A stretch of DNA of 64,000 nt, from NCBI RefSeq assembly GCF_009789535.1, contig NZ_WSUT01000001.1, positions 62,001-126,000 of the forward strand, read 5' to 3'. Below the pieces are notes generated by a model. The model worked only from the letters and a program-made list of their open reading frames with translations. It searched no databases and had not been told where the DNA came from. Both the position numbers and the translations under genes were made by a program. This document shows positions 1 through 10,532 of the stretch, piece after piece; within the stretch, counting starts at the first letter, position 1, and the number at the start of each line of letters is the position of its first letter. The DNA is from Sphingomonas carotinifaciens (GTDB lineage Bacteria > Pseudomonadota > Alphaproteobacteria > Sphingomonadales > Sphingomonadaceae).

Positions 1-404
1 TGGATCGATCGATGGCGGAGGCGGAGCGCTTGCCGATCCTTGGCGCGTATCGCGGTTTCCAGTCCGTGGGCTGTGCGCCCGACGAGATGGGAATCGGTCC
101 GGTGCTGGCGATCCCCAAGCTGCTCGATCGCGCGGGATTGTCGGTCGACGACATCGGATTGTGGGAACTGAACGAGGCGTTCGCCTCGCAATGCCTGTAT
201 TGCCGCGACCGGCTCGGCATCGATCCGGCGAGGTACAACGTCAATGGCGGCGCGATCGCGGTGGGCCACCCCTTCGGCATGACCGGAAGCCGCATGGTCG
301 GCCACGCGCTGGTCGAGGGACGCAAACGCGGGGTCCGGTGGGTGGTCGTATCGATGTGCACGGCCGGCGGCATGGGTGCCGCGGGCTTGTTCGAGATCGT
401 TTAG
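1..404 (+). CDS. Thiolase (acetyl-CoA acetyltransferase family), 3' part
   Basis: This is the C-terminal part of a thiolase; the 5' end lies outside the window and the frame is open from base 3. The segment GGAIAVGHPFGMTGSR carries the catalytic His of the GHP motif, and CTAGGMGAAGLFE is the C-terminal active-site Cys loop (usually CxGGGxG). The nucleophilic Cys of the N-terminal half is not visible. Family members catalyse thiolytic cleavage or condensation of acyl-CoA in beta-oxidation or ketone metabolism; the substrate cannot be told from this fragment. It converges on the chemoreceptor gene across a short gap that holds a GC-rich inverted repeat. Confidence 0.9.
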   Translation, partial: DRSMAEAERLPILGAYRGFQSVGCAPDEMGIGPVLAIPKLLDRAGLSVDDIGLWELNEAFASQCLYCRDRLGIDPARYNVNGGAIAVGHPFGMTGSRMVGHALVEGRKRGVRWVVVSMCTAGGMGAAGLFEIV

Positions 405-416
405 TCCAGGCTGGAA

Positions 417-440
417 GCGCCGGTCGGCCAGAGCCGGCGC
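417..440. terminator. GC-rich inverted repeat between convergent genes
   Basis: GCGCCGG at 417-423 pairs with CCGGCGC at 434-440 around a 10-base loop. It lies 13 bases after the thiolase stop and before the stop of the convergent chemoreceptor gene. There is no clear U-run, so it is at best a weak or bidirectional terminator. Confidence 0.4.
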
Positions 441-509
441 CTCCCGGAAGGGCGTCCCGGCAGTTTTCAGCCGGCTCGGTCCGCGATGGTAACTGGCTTC
501 ACTGCCCGT

Positions 510-2321
510 TTAGCTCGCGAGCAGCCGGCGGGTGAAATCCTGGGCGTCGGTTGAAAGCGTCGCCAAGGCGTGATCCAGCGCCGTGCTGGCGGCCCGAAGC
601 TCGCAGATGGCGGCGAGGTTGCCTTGTACCGAGGCACCGATCCGCTCGCTGGCATCGGACAGCGCGCCAGTCCGTTGACGCACCCGCTTGATCCGGCTGT
701 TCAGTTCGTCGATCGACTGCGTCTGGCCACGCGACAAGGCCGCGACGCGCTCGGTCACGTCGTCCATGCCGGCGATCAGCGTGGCGAGACTCTGGGTATT
801 CGATACGACCGCGGTGATCTGTCGTTGCATCGCCTCGATCTTCTCGTGCACATCCTGCGTCGACACACCGGTCCGGCCCGACAAGGACTTGATCTCGGCG
901 GCCACCACCGCAAACCCATGTCCGGCCGTTCCTGCGCGCGCTGCCTCGATCGTCGCGTTGAGCGCGAGGAGATTGGTCTGCTTGGCGATGCTGTCGATCA
1001 CGTCCACGACCTGCATGATCGCCACCGCCTTGACCTGGGAGCCGGCAACCGCCTCGGCCGCGCTTTGGGCATGCAGCGTGACGGACCGCGCCGCTTGCCG
1101 CGTACCCTCCACCTGACGGTCGATATGGTCGAAGGTCAGCGCAAGCGAACGGGTCGCACCACTTGCCTCCTGCATCTCGTCGGTGAAGAGCCGCGCGATC
1201 GTGTCCAGGTCCGCGGCCAGGCGCCGGTCGCCATCGGTGGCACTGCTCAGATTGGCGGCATGACGGTCCAGATGAACCATTGTTTCCTGCGCCTGATGGA
1301 TCGCCCCGGAAACCTTGTCCTCGAAGGTACGCGCCAGTGCCGCCAAATCGTGCCTGCGCCTCGCTTCCGCCTCTTCGCGCGTCTGTTGAACCGCCTCGGC
1401 GCGCAACGCCTCCTGCCGCCTGGCCTCCTGGTGCAATGCCGTCGCTTCGGCCTCCAAACGCTCCGCCTCGCAGCGATGCTTGTGGAAACCCTGCAAGGCG
1501 TTGACCATGCGACCGATCTCGTCGGCACGGCGCAGGGCGGCGAAATCCGGTTCCTCGCCCCGCATCACCGCATCCGTCGCCTCCGCGATGCTGGTGATCG
1601 ATCGGACGGTGGAACGGCTGACGACATAAGCCATCATGATCCCGAAGACCGCGACGATGATCGATCCGACGATGAGGAGCAGCACGGTGGTGCGGGTGGC
1701 GAAGAACACCTCGGCCGCATCCGCATCAGCGCGGCGCACGCCGGCCGCCGCCATTGCACGAACGCGCTGGTCCACCCGGCGGGCATGTTCGCGAAATGGC
1801 GCCACCATCGCCGCGCTGCTGGCAAAATCGACTTCGAGCATCGATGCGATGACGGTCACCGTCGCGCGGTAGCGATCGAGATCGGCCAGTACCGCGTTCA
1901 CCGCAGCACGGTCCGCGGCATGGTCGTCGCGAAACGCGATCAGATCCCGTCGTACCACGTCCAGATCGTCGATGATGGCCGCGGACCGCTTCGCGACATC
2001 CACGTCCTGCCGGGCCGCCCGGGCCACCAGCAGACGATAGACCGAGGAGTCGACCGTCGCGAACCGCAACGCAACCGCGTTCAGGTCGCCGACGTCGCGC
2101 ATGTCGCTGTGCACGATCCGCTCGATGCTGCGATCGGTCACGACCAGTGCCGCCGTGCTGAACGCGACGATGAACGCGACCAGGCCGAGCATCAGGAGCG
2201 GCGTTGCCGCAACCTTTGCGACGATAGGCCGGTCGGCCAGACGCGCGCGTTGCTCGATCCGGTCTGCCCACCCGGTCACAAAGGGCGTCCACCGCGCCAG
2301 GCTGCCGATCGCCACGGTCAA
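510..2321 (-). CDS. Methyl-accepting chemotaxis protein
   Basis: About 603 aa. A first membrane segment at about residues 33-58 is followed by a ~150-residue periplasmic helical sensor region, a second membrane segment at about 210-235, a HAMP domain (~235-290), a coiled coil and the cytoplasmic signalling tip ([18 protein letters not shown] followed by [13 protein letters not shown]). Family members pass a ligand signal to CheA/CheW. The gene overlaps the end of the upstream TonB receptor gene (TTGA; start TTG at 2321, with a GTG at 2315 as alternative; neither has a strong ribosome site), so the two are likely translationally coupled. This suggests that the receptor's substrate, or its processing, is also sensed. 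No che genes are in the window. Confidence 0.93.
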   Translation of the reverse strand: MTVAIGSLARWTPFVTGWADRIEQRARLADRPIVAKVAATPLLMLGLVAFIVAFSTAALVVTDRSIERIVHSDMRDVGDLNAVALRFATVDSSVYRLLVARAARQDVDVAKRSAAIIDDLDVVRRDLIAFRDDHAADRAAVNAVLADLDRYRATVTVIASMLEVDFASSAAMVAPFREHARRVDQRVRAMAAAGVRRADADAAEVFFATRTTVLLLIVGSIIVAVFGIMMAYVVSRSTVRSITSIAEATDAVMRGEEPDFAALRRADEIGRMVNALQGFHKHRCEAERLEAEATALHQEARRQEALRAEAVQQTREEAEARRRHDLAALARTFEDKVSGAIHQAQETMVHLDRHAANLSSATDGDRRLAADLDTIARLFTDEMQEASGATRSLALTFDHIDRQVEGTRQAARSVTLHAQSAAEAVAGSQVKAVAIMQVVDVIDSIAKQTNLLALNATIEAARAGTAGHGFAVVAAEIKSLSGRTGVSTQDVHEKIEAMQRQITAVVSNTQSLATLIAGMDDVTERVAALSRGQTQSIDELNSRIKRVRQRTGALSDASERIGASVQGNLAAICELRAASTALDHALATLSTDAQDFTRRLLAS

Positions 2322-4363
2322 AGGCTCGTGCGGAGTCCGCCGCGCAGGCGGCGATCGGCGGGGATGGTGGACACGGCCGCGCCCCCGGCAAGGGTCAGGT
2401 TCTCTCCTGCAACGAACAGTTCCACCTGGCGGGACAAACGCAGGCCCAATCGGGCATCCACCGCCACGGCGTCATCCACCGCGAAGGACGCGACTTGCGG
2501 GAGGGGCGCCACCGGCACGAAGGCGAACTGCCGCGTGGCGGATGTGTAACGCGCGACGGCCGTGGCATACCAGCGGCTGCCATCGTCATAGCCGAGTTCG
2601 AGATTGGCCTTGTGCCGCGGCGTGGTCGATTGAGGCGACAGCGGCATGGGGGCCAGCGAGCCGAGATCGTCAAGATCCTCGCGGGTCCGGGTCCATGTAT
2701 AATTGGCCCGCCAGCTGACCATCGCCTCTCGGCCGGACAGCGAAAACTCCGTGCCGTAGGTCGCGTAATCGCCCGCGGCATAGTAGCGCTGAACGATCAT
2801 GGGCTGTGCCGTCAGGATCAGCTCCGTGCGCGTCGGCGCGGCCTGCACCGGTGACGCGATCGTACCGGCGGTATGCGTATAGAATGCGGTAGCCTCGGCC
2901 CGGATGGCGGCGAACCGGTAGCCATAGCCCAGTTCGCCACTCCAGGTGCGCACCGGATCGATCATGGGCGATCCGACAATGATCGCACGAAACGGTGGAG
3001 GAGCCGGTGACTCCAGTCGGAAACCGTAAGTGACCAAGGAGGGAAGCTGGTACCCGCGGCCGCCGTTGATCCTCAACAGGCCGTTTTCGCTCGTTCGCAC
3101 AAGTATCGCGGCATTCAGGCTGACCCGATTGAACGCGCGGTCATAGTCGGCCGGATCGCTCACCGCCGGCAGGCTGATCGCCCCGGACTGCCGCAGCCAT
3201 AGCCGATCGATCCGGGCGGCGGCAGTGACGGCGATCCGTTCTGCCGGGTGCAGATCGGCGATGACGTTGGCCGACGCCACGTTGTACGAGATGACATCGG
3301 AATATTGCGCGTCGCCGGTCAGTCGGTTGTTGCGATACTCGACACCCATGCGCAGCGTATTGTCGTGCCCCAATTGGTACAGGGCAGATGCGCGACTCAC
3401 CATGGTGCGATTGGCGAGCGACAACCCTCGCGTTACTCCACCGATGCTGCCATCGGTTCCGTAATCGGCATCCAGCCAGTTGACGAAGCTGTTGAGCGAC
3501 AGTCCGCCCCAGGGCGTATCATGGGTGATCGTCGCATGAACATTGCCGCTGCGATACAACTGATTAGACAGCAATTGGGTCGGCAGGAACTCCAATTGGC
3601 GCGTCGTGGCATAACCGCCGCCGATGATCGCGGCGACCGTGCCGATGTCGGCGTTGACGTCAGCGGACACATGATCGGCCTCTACGTCGACGCGGGGACG
3701 CCCCAGGATGTTTGCCGGGGTACGCCGCTCATCCTCACGCAGGCGTCCTGCAGTCAGCTTGGCACCGACGGTTTCGGTAACCGGCAGATAGAGCGATGCC
3801 GCCAGCCGGCTCATGCCGCGATTGCCCGCGGCTGCCACCGCGCGCATTTCTGCAACTTTGCCGGCCTTTCGGGTGATGATCTTTACCACGCCGCTGGCGG
3901 CATTGAATCCGAACAAGGCGCTCGCCGGGCCGCGCACCAACTCGATCTGCTGAATATCCTCGATGGCGACGCCCAGCAGGTTCCAGTTCGTCATACCGTA
4001 ATGATCGAGATAGACCTGCCGTCCATCGACCAGCACCAGCAGGCGCGCGTTGAAGGTCTGCACGCCGCCACGCACCGCGACGTCGCTTTGTCCCGCGGTC
4101 CAGCGATTGACGTCGATGCCCGCATAGCTCTTCAACAGGCCCGGAACGTCACGCGCGGGGGAACGGGCGATCTGCTCGGCCGTGATGATGATGGCCGATC
4201 CCGGCAGTTCGGACGCCCGTTGCGGCTTGCCCGTCACGCTGGTGGTGACCGGCTCTCCCATCACCGCCTCAAGCGCGGGATAATCGATGACCTGCGCCGC
4301 AAGCGGAGACGTGGACGCGTATAGCGTGGCGGCCATGGCGGGAAGATAACGGATAGGCTGCAC
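2318..4363 (-). CDS. TonB-dependent outer-membrane receptor
   Basis: 681 aa from a GTG start at 4363, chosen because AAGGAG lies 8 bases upstream; longer in-frame versions run through the upstream gene. A signal-like N-terminus is followed by a plug domain ([20 protein letters not shown], then [20 protein letters not shown]) and a beta-barrel of about 550 residues. The plug resembles the ligand-gated channel group (colicin I/vitamin B12 type). The ligand is unknown. It is the middle gene of a three-gene operon: the YfiR-like gene ends 2 bases upstream and the chemoreceptor gene overlaps its stop. A role in both uptake and sensing is inferred from this order only. Confidence 0.92.
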   Translation of the reverse strand: MQPIRYLPAMAATLYASTSPLAAQVIDYPALEAVMGEPVTTSVTGKPQRASELPGSAIIITAEQIARSPARDVPGLLKSYAGIDVNRWTAGQSDVAVRGGVQTFNARLLVLVDGRQVYLDHYGMTNWNLLGVAIEDIQQIELVRGPASALFGFNAASGVVKIITRKAGKVAEMRAVAAAGNRGMSRLAASLYLPVTETVGAKLTAGRLREDERRTPANILGRPRVDVEADHVSADVNADIGTVAAIIGGGYATTRQLEFLPTQLLSNQLYRSGNVHATITHDTPWGGLSLNSFVNWLDADYGTDGSIGGVTRGLSLANRTMVSRASALYQLGHDNTLRMGVEYRNNRLTGDAQYSDVISYNVASANVIADLHPAERIAVTAAARIDRLWLRQSGAISLPAVSDPADYDRAFNRVSLNAAILVRTSENGLLRINGGRGYQLPSLVTYGFRLESPAPPPFRAIIVGSPMIDPVRTWSGELGYGYRFAAIRAEATAFYTHTAGTIASPVQAAPTRTELILTAQPMIVQRYYAAGDYATYGTEFSLSGREAMVSWRANYTWTRTREDLDDLGSLAPMPLSPQSTTPRHKANLELGYDDGSRWYATAVARYTSATRQFAFVPVAPLPQVASFAVDDAVAVDARLGLRLSRQVELFVAGENLTLAGGAAVSTIPADRRLRGGLRTSL

Positions 4364-4365
4364 GG

Positions 4366-4884
4366 TCAGATCTCCTTGACCAGCATCAGGAAGGCCGAAC
4401 CGAAGCGGGCCTTCACGGCACGGGCGGCTGCCCGATTGACGGTGATCTGCACGCGGGGGGCCGATTCCACCGCCACCACGCACCGCCCTGTCTGGACGCA
4501 CGTCCGGTCGGACGTGATGGTCAAAACGCCTTCGCGGGTCGCGGCTGCCGAAATCGCATCATGCTCGCTTTTCAGGCCTGCCGTCACGAAGGCAAAGCGC
4601 ATGCCGTGCAGATCGGCCAACGCGTTGACCGGGACCCGCCTGGTCCGGATCACGGCGCCACCGACAGGCATACCGTTCCCGATAGCTCGTTCGATCCCCG
4701 CCGCCTCGGCCAGCGACGCTGGCCGATCCGGCGCAACAATGATTGCAGCCACCACCTGCCCTGTAGGCGGAGGCAGTAGAAATGGAAGTACGCGCGCAGC
4801 AATGGGCACGTTCAACTCGGCACGCGCTGTCGCTGCCACACCAATGGCAGCAATGATGATTGCTGTCGTTGCGTATCTAATCAC
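4366..4884 (-). CDS. YfiR-like (DUF4154) periplasmic protein
   Basis: 172 aa with an N-terminal signal peptide. The C-terminal part (TITSDRTCVQTGRCVVAVES, then VQITVNRAAARA and a final hydrophobic stretch) fits the DUF4154/YfiR pattern. YfiR itself is a periplasmic repressor of the diguanylate cyclase YfiN; here no cyclase is adjacent, and the partners are a TonB receptor and a chemoreceptor. The GTG start at 4884 is supported by GAGGG 7 bases upstream. It is the first gene of the operon. Two Cys lie close together (CVQTGRC), as in redox-sensitive YfiR proteins. The family assignment is good; the function in this operon is inference. Confidence 0.75.
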   Translation of the reverse strand: MIRYATTAIIIAAIGVAATARAELNVPIAARVLPFLLPPPTGQVVAAIIVAPDRPASLAEAAGIERAIGNGMPVGGAVIRTRRVPVNALADLHGMRFAFVTAGLKSEHDAISAAATREGVLTITSDRTCVQTGRCVVAVESAPRVQITVNRAAARAVKARFGSAFLMLVKEI

Positions 4885-5410
4885 GTTCTACCCTCATGAG
4901 GGTGACGTAAGGAGCGGCTCATCTACAATCTGTTAAACCGCACTTCTATGAGAAGTCGGCGTCGATTGATCGAGATTAAGGATGCTGCGTCGTTGATCTG
5001 ACAAATATTTGAGTTAATTCGATAATGCTGTGTTTGCGTTCTTCCGACGATCAAGGTTCATGGATGAAAAAATCTTCCATGCGTGATTTCAAAGAACCGG
5101 GTGACCGGGCCACTGGCCGCGAGAGGCTTGTACGCAATCGCTGCCCTTGTCTCGTTCGAGCACCGGAACAGCGCCCTTCCTGCACTCCCACGATCACATC
5201 GCCCTCGGAATCAGAAACGCCAACCTACCTCAACCGGCTGATCGGGCTTGGGCCGTGGCTGTTATTGTCGACAATCATGCAATGACCTGCGTGACTTGGC
5301 CTCGGCAAAACTGGCGGCGCGATCCGTCGTCGATCGGTGACCCAGCATCGGTCAGCTTCCGTCACGCGGCAGGCGTTCGCGGCGTTATGGCGGGCATCAG
5401 CAGATATCCG
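4885..5410. other. Intergenic region without a recognised gene
   Basis: 526 bases upstream of the YfiR-like gene and downstream of the minus-strand barrel gene. The part near 4920-5040 is AT-richer and is the likely promoter region for the YfiR operon. Short open frames exist (for example 5025-5285 on the plus strand), but none has a credible ribosome site plus protein-like composition. Confidence 0.5.
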
Positions 5411-6703
5411 TCAGAACGAATATCCGAAGATCGCCATGAACGAGGCTTTCCAACGATTGTCGCCGCCCTGCGCTGCGCCCGACGCAAATTGCCCTGCCCC
5501 GACATAAGGGTCGTTCCGGCCGAGCATCATCTCCGTATAGACTTTGACTCGCTTCTGCCCCTTCGACGTCCAGACAGCGCCGATGTCGAGGCGCTCGCTG
5601 TCGTTGAAAGTCTCGTTCTCCTTGAAGAAGCGGCCGTAATTGACATAGGGGGTCACCTCTACCGGCAGCGATCCGGTATCGATGGCACGCCCCGCCTCTG
5701 CAAAGACATAGTGCCCCTTGGCGGCGATATTATAGGAAGAGTCGAAGCCGCCGACCGAGATGATGTCGTTGCGTCCGGGATTGCGTGGATCGATATCCTG
5801 CCGCGCGACCAATGCCTTGGCATGCCACGGGCCGTTGGCGGCGGTCAGGCTGGCGGCAAAGACACGCTTGCTGCCATTGCGTCGGGTGTCCGCATTGCGG
5901 ATGGTGGAGAGCCATCCCGATACCGTCGCATGCAGCGTCGTGCCGTCGCGGTCCGCCAGCGTGTAGCGCACATTGCCGATCAGCATGTCACGCTCGTCAT
6001 TGTTCGATCCATCGGGCACATAGGCGTCGGCCCTGACGATGTTGGTCGAGTAGCGTGACGAATCCCGGCTGATGCCGAAGCCGGCCGGGCCGGCGGAGGG
6101 GAAGAAGCCGAGCTCGATCCGGTAACTCGGCGTTTCGCGGCGATATTTTACGCCCAGATTATACACTTCCTCCATGCCATACACGAAGGCGAGATCGTTC
6201 AGGATCGACGATCCCCAATAGCGGTCGTCGAACGGCACCGGCTGCACCCCTGCGGTCAGGCTGTCCTGCTCCGTCAACCTGGCGCCCGCATAGGCGTACA
6301 TCAGGAAGTTCACCTCGCCCGGATAGACATCGTAGCCGGCTGATTTGCCATAGATGAAGTTGCCGCCAAAGAAGCGGTACTGCGCGGAGCCGAAGAAGCG
6401 ATCGGAGGTGTAATCCGCGGTGAGCGCAAGCGTATCGAACGACAGGTGGCTGGAAGTGCGCCGCTGCCCGGCGCTGCCGACATCATCGAAGCGCAAATCA
6501 TATCGTCCGCGCAGCGTGGCGCCGATCTTCAGGCCACCTGCGGGTGGGGGCACGGGTTCGATATCGGGCTTTGTGGCGGGATCGGTGTCGGGCGCGTCCT
6601 GACCGGAGCCCGCAGCGACCGCCTGGCTTCCCTGCGGGCAGGATGCGGCGCCATCAGCGCAGATCGCGACGACGGATATGGGGGTCGGGGGTAGCCAGAG
6701 CAT
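5411..6703 (-). CDS. Outer-membrane beta-barrel (porin-like) protein
   Basis: 430 aa. The N-terminus is signal-like, followed by a Pro/Asp-rich linker (about residues 30-55) and then alternating aromatic/polar strands ending in the C-terminal Phe (AIFGYSF) typical of outer-membrane barrels. The ATG at 6703 has GGGAG about 7 bases upstream. It lies 66 bases after ribB in what looks like one minus-strand operon (NCS1 permease, ribB, barrel), so it may be the outer-membrane entry route for the permease substrate. The exact porin family is not recognised. Confidence 0.75.
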   Translation of the reverse strand: MLWLPPTPISVVAICADGAASCPQGSQAVAAGSGQDAPDTDPATKPDIEPVPPPAGGLKIGATLRGRYDLRFDDVGSAGQRRTSSHLSFDTLALTADYTSDRFFGSAQYRFFGGNFIYGKSAGYDVYPGEVNFLMYAYAGARLTEQDSLTAGVQPVPFDDRYWGSSILNDLAFVYGMEEVYNLGVKYRRETPSYRIELGFFPSAGPAGFGISRDSSRYSTNIVRADAYVPDGSNNDERDMLIGNVRYTLADRDGTTLHATVSGWLSTIRNADTRRNGSKRVFAASLTAANGPWHAKALVARQDIDPRNPGRNDIISVGGFDSSYNIAAKGHYVFAEAGRAIDTGSLPVEVTPYVNYGRFFKENETFNDSERLDIGAVWTSKGQKRVKVYTEMMLGRNDPYVGAGQFASGAAQGGDNRWKASFMAIFGYSF

Positions 6704-6769
6704 GCAATCTCCCTGGCCGCAGTCAACATGTGGCTGCGGTCCTTGTTCGCGTTCATCGATGCGCCTGCG

Positions 6770-7912
6770 TCAGGCGGTGGCGGGATCGTCCAGCCGGCGC
6801 TCACCGACGACCGACAGGCCGTAGCCGGACAGCGCGACGAGCGTGCGATGGGTATTGGTCAGCAGGATCATCCGTTCGACGCCCAGTTCGGTCAGGATCA
6901 TCGCACCCACGCCGTAATCGCGCAGCTCGTCCATGTCGGATGGCGACAACGCTCCCGCGCGTGCCTTGAGCGCCATCGAGAAGCGATCGTCACGGTACCG
7001 ATTGATGGCAATGACGACCCCCGCCCCCTCCTCGGCGATCATCCGCATCGAGCGTTCCAGCACGTCCATTCCCGGCCCGTCGCCCGCAAAGATGTCGGTC
7101 AGCGTCGAGATGGCGTGCATGCGGACCAGGGTCGGTGTCTCGGGATCGAGCCTGCCTTTGACCAAGGCGATCTGCTCGGTGCCCGTCGCCCGGTTGCGAA
7201 AGGTGATCGCGCGCCAATCGCCACCCCAGCGGCTGGTGAAGCTTGCCTCCGCGCGGCGCTCCACCAGATGATCGTGGCGACGTCGATAGGCGATCAGGTC
7301 ACGGATCGTCCCGACCTTCAGGCCGTGACGCTGCGAAAAGCCGATCAGGTCGTCCAGCCGGGCCATCGTGCCGTCATCGTTCATGATCTCGCAGATCACG
7401 CCGGACGGGTTCAGACCCGCCAGCCGGGCGACATCGACCGCGGCTTCGGTGTGACCCGCCCGCACCAGCACCCCGCCCTCGCGCGCGATCAGCGGAAAGA
7501 CATGGCCGGGCGTCACGATCTCCGCCGGGCCGTTCGCGGCGTCGATCGCCACGGCAATGGTGCGGGCGCGATCATTGGCGGAAATACCCGTCGTCACGCC
7601 GACGCGCGCCTCGATCGAGGTGGTAAAGGCGGTTTCATGCCGAGTGCCGTTCTTGGGCGACATCGGCTGCAAGCCAAGCTGGCCGATGCGATCCGCCGTC
7701 ATTGCCAGGCAGATCAGCCCGCGACCATGGGTTGCCATGAAGTTGATCTTCTCGGGCGTCGCCATCTGGGCCGGGATGACCAGGTCGCCTTCATTCTCCC
7801 GGTCCTCATCATCGACCAGGATGAACATCCGGCCGTTGCGGGCCTCCTCGATGATCTCCTCGGGCGAGGACAGGAAGGCGGGGCGGGTACGAGCGAGCGC
7901 AAGGGATGCCAT
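6770..7912 (-). CDS. ribB: 3,4-dihydroxy-2-butanone 4-phosphate synthase with degenerate GTP cyclohydrolase II domain
   Basis: 380 aa. The N-terminal half is a complete RibB domain ([56 protein letters not shown]), which makes the four-carbon unit of riboflavin from ribulose 5-phosphate. The C-terminal half has the size and outline of RibA, but where RibA has its zinc Cys cluster (HSECLTGD...RCDCG) this protein has [16 protein letters not shown] with no Cys, so the cyclohydrolase is predicted inactive. The gene starts 11 bases after the permease stop, with an AAGGA ribosome site. Its place opposite an FMN-dependent monooxygenase suggests local flavin supply, which is inference. Confidence 0.9.
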   Translation of the reverse strand: MASLALARTRPAFLSSPEEIIEEARNGRMFILVDDEDRENEGDLVIPAQMATPEKINFMATHGRGLICLAMTADRIGQLGLQPMSPKNGTRHETAFTTSIEARVGVTTGISANDRARTIAVAIDAANGPAEIVTPGHVFPLIAREGGVLVRAGHTEAAVDVARLAGLNPSGVICEIMNDDGTMARLDDLIGFSQRHGLKVGTIRDLIAYRRRHDHLVERRAEASFTSRWGGDWRAITFRNRATGTEQIALVKGRLDPETPTLVRMHAISTLTDIFAGDGPGMDVLERSMRMIAEEGAGVVIAINRYRDDRFSMALKARAGALSPSDMDELRDYGVGAMILTELGVERMILLTNTHRTLVALSGYGLSVVGERRLDDPATA

Positions 7913-7923
7913 GCTGAGGTTCC

Positions 7924-9369
7924 TTATGCGGAAGTGGACGGGTTCAGCGCCGTGTGGCGACGATGGTCATCCGCTCGCGGGGGCACAGCCGCTCTTCCGC
8001 CGAGCAGCGCCAAGTAGACCCCGCCGGTGACGATCGGTGCGATCAGCCATCCGATGTCGAGCCCGCCAAGGGCCTTGGCGAGGGGGCCGGTGTAGAGGGC
8101 GGAGGTGAGGAAGGGCAGCTGTACCGCGATGCCGGCCAGATAGGCGGCGGCCGCCTTGCCGTTCAGTCTGCCGTAGATGCCGCCGTCCGCTTCGAAGAAG
8201 GAGGCGATGTCGTAGCGGCCTTTGCGGATGACGTAGAAGTCGAGGATGTTGATCGTCGCCCAGGGGGCGAGCACGACCATCAATCCGATAACGAAGCCGA
8301 TGAAGCGCGGCACGAACGTGTCCGCCGACAGCGTGGCGACGGTCAGGCAACCGCCGAGGACCAGCACCGACAGCATGACGCGAGCCCGCCGCCCCGGCAT
8401 CCACGACACCACGAAGGTCTGCGCCATGGTGATGAGGGACAGCACCGCGCCGTAGATGTTGAGCGCATTGTGACTGACGATGTTGAGGACGAAGAGCAGC
8501 ATCAGGACCGGCCCGAGCACGCCCACCGCCTGTCCCACCTGCGTCATCGGATCGGCGTTTGCCGCGGCGCCCGCCACCGCCAGCGCGCCGAGCAGGAACG
8601 ACGCGGCCGCCCCCAGCGCCGCACCGGCGAAACTCGCCAGGAACGGACCGCGCACGCCGACGCTGGGCGGCAGATAGCGGGAATAATCAGACGTGTAGCA
8701 GGCATAAGAAATGTGCCAGACCGCACCCAGGGAGAAGGTGGACAGCCAGCCGACCATGGAAAAGCCACCCCGCCACAACACGCCATCGGGCAGGGCGCCG
8801 GTCAGGCGGATGGCGGCGTAGAGCAGTCCCAGACCCATGAACCACATGCCGATGCGGTTGAGCAGGTGGATGACGTTGTAGCCGAGGATGCCGATGGCCG
8901 CCGCGGCGATCGCGCAGAGGACCGCGCCCAGGGGCAGGCCGATACCGGGGGACAGAGCGTGGACCGATCGTGCGGCCAGGACGATGTTGGAGGTGAAGAA
9001 GCCGACATAGAGCAGGGTGGCGAAGGTGACGACCAGGAGGGCGCCGTAGCGGCCGAACTGGCCGCGGCTCTGGATCATCTGCGCCAGTCCCATTTGCGGC
9101 CCTTGCGCCGAGCAGGCGCCCAGCACCGCGGCACCGACAAGATGGCCCAGGATGATCGCGGAGATGCTCCAGCCGAGCGACAGGCCGAACACTTGGATCG
9201 CCATGGCGCCGGTGACGACCGGCAAGGGTGCGATGTTGGTGGTGAACCACAAGGTGAACAGATCGCGCACCCGGCCCTGACGCTGATCCAGCGGCACGAA
9301 CCCGATGCTGTTTTCCTCGATGGCGCTGCGCGTCTCGCCGCCGCCTGTCGCCTCTCCGGGGGTTGCCAT
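7924..9369 (-). CDS. NCS1-family nucleobase/cytosine permease
   Basis: About 481 aa from the ATG at 9369 (GAGGA lies 12 bases upstream; a TTG at 9378 is the alternative). It has about 12 hydrophobic segments. The N-terminal motif around [11 protein letters not shown] and the mid-protein region resemble NCS1 carriers of cytosine, hydantoin, thiamine or other N-heterocycles. It is the first gene of the minus-strand operon, directly at the shared operator palindrome, and divergent from the flavin monooxygenase gene. Import of an N-heterocyclic substrate that the LLM enzyme oxidises is a reasonable inference; the substrate itself cannot be read from the sequence. Confidence 0.88.
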   Translation of the reverse strand: MATPGEATGGGETRSAIEENSIGFVPLDQRQGRVRDLFTLWFTTNIAPLPVVTGAMAIQVFGLSLGWSISAIILGHLVGAAVLGACSAQGPQMGLAQMIQSRGQFGRYGALLVVTFATLLYVGFFTSNIVLAARSVHALSPGIGLPLGAVLCAIAAAAIGILGYNVIHLLNRIGMWFMGLGLLYAAIRLTGALPDGVLWRGGFSMVGWLSTFSLGAVWHISYACYTSDYSRYLPPSVGVRGPFLASFAGAALGAAASFLLGALAVAGAAANADPMTQVGQAVGVLGPVLMLLFVLNIVSHNALNIYGAVLSLITMAQTFVVSWMPGRRARVMLSVLVLGGCLTVATLSADTFVPRFIGFVIGLMVVLAPWATINILDFYVIRKGRYDIASFFEADGGIYGRLNGKAAAAYLAGIAVQLPFLTSALYTGPLAKALGGLDIGWLIAPIVTGGVYLALLGGRAAVPPRADDHRRHTALNPSTSA

Positions 9370-9391
9370 GACCAGCAAATCCTCATATTCT

Positions 9392-9405
9392 TATGGTATA
9401 CCATA
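9392..9405. promoter_or_regulatory. Perfect palindrome, GntR/FadR-type operator
   Basis: TATGGTATACCATA is a perfect 14-bp palindrome with the core TGGTATACCA, the pattern typical of FCD-type GntR regulators. It lies between the divergent permease (start 9369) and LLM monooxygenase (start 9494) genes, where it could control both promoters. No gntR gene is in the window, so the regulator must be elsewhere. Confidence 0.7.
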
Positions 9406-9493
9406 GGACGGTATGCTTGATGGTCGCGGCATGCAACCCCAAAAATGGGCCGGAAACGGGCATGGCGCCGAACCAAGAGGAAAGGATCGACGG

Positions 9494-10531
9494 ATGAAGT
9501 TCTCGCTCTTCCTGCACATGGAGCGCTACGACGAGGCGATCTCGCACCGGCAGCTCTACGAAGAACTCCTGGCCCTATGCGACCTCGCCGAAGAGGGCGG
9601 GCTCCACAAGGTGTGGATCGGCGAGCACCATGCGATGGAATACACCATCTCGCCCAACCCCATCGCCCTGCTGTCGGCGGTGGCGGAGCGGACGAAGCGA
9701 ATCCGGCTGGGCGCCGGCACCTTTATCGCCCCCTTCTGGCATCCGATCCGCATGGCGGGCGAAGCGGCGATGCTCGACGTGATTTCGAACGGCCGCGCCG
9801 AAATCGGTCTGGCGCGCGGGGCGTACCAGTTCGAGTTCGATCGGATGCTGAACGGCGTCTCGGCCAATGACGGCGGCAAGTATCTGCGCGAGATGGTGCC
9901 CGTCATCCGCAAGCTATGGGAAGGCGATTATGCGCATGACGGCGAGATCTGGCAGTTCCCGGTCTCGACCAGCGTGCCCAAGCCCGTTCAATCCCCCACC
10001 CCGCCGATCTGGATCGCCGCCCGCGATCCCGATTCGCACAAGTTCGCGGTGGCGAACGGATGCAGCGTGATGGCCACGCCCCTGTTCAAGGGCGACGACG
10101 AGGTGAAGGACCTCGCGCGCAAATTCGACGAGGCATGCGCCGCCAGCCCGGACGTGGCGCGGCCCGAACTGATGATCCTGCAACATGCGCATGTCCACAC
10201 CGGGGACGATGACTGGCAGCGGGCGGCCGAGGGCATCTCGTTCTTCTTCCGGGCATTCGGCGCATGGGCCGGTAACAAGAAGCCGCCGGTCAACGGCTTC
10301 CACCACGACATTCCCGACCTGAACGTCGAGAAGTTTCCCGATCTCGCGCCCGACGCGGTCCGCCGCAACATGATGGTCGGCAAGCCCGAGGACATCGTCG
10401 CCCGGCTGAAATCCTATGAGGCGATGGGCGTCGACGAATACAGCATCTGGGTCGACAACAGCCTGTCCTACGAAGAGAAGCGCCGGTCGATCCAGCTCTT
10501 CATCGACCATGTCATGCCGGCATTCGCCTGA
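9494..10531 (+). CDS. LLM-class flavin-dependent oxidoreductase
   Basis: 345 aa, typical for the bacterial-luciferase-like TIM-barrel family. The start MKFSLFLHMERYD has AGAGGAAAGG about 9 bases upstream; an upstream ATG without a ribosome site was not used. Family features include GLHKVWIGEHH near the N-terminus, NPIALLSAVAERTKRIRLG and GRAEIGLARG. Such enzymes use FMNH2 and O2 to hydroxylate or cleave small substrates. It heads a plus-strand operon with the DUF1330 and carboxymuconolactone-decarboxylase-like genes and is divergent from permease-ribB-barrel. The role is probably the first oxidation of the imported compound (inference). Confidence 0.92.
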   Translation: MKFSLFLHMERYDEAISHRQLYEELLALCDLAEEGGLHKVWIGEHHAMEYTISPNPIALLSAVAERTKRIRLGAGTFIAPFWHPIRMAGEAAMLDVISNGRAEIGLARGAYQFEFDRMLNGVSANDGGKYLREMVPVIRKLWEGDYAHDGEIWQFPVSTSVPKPVQSPTPPIWIAARDPDSHKFAVANGCSVMATPLFKGDDEVKDLARKFDEACAASPDVARPELMILQHAHVHTGDDDWQRAAEGISFFFRAFGAWAGNKKPPVNGFHHDIPDLNVEKFPDLAPDAVRRNMMVGKPEDIVARLKSYEAMGVDEYSIWVDNSLSYEEKRRSIQLFIDHVMPAFA

Positions 10532-10532
10532 C

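Noticed and set aside
570..2549. 659-codon open frame opposite the chemoreceptor
   Set aside because: Composition of an antisense shadow; the minus strand holds a full HAMP and signalling domain.
5025..5285. 86-codon frame in the gap downstream of the barrel gene
   Set aside because: Ser/Pro/Arg-rich, no ribosome site and no family features.
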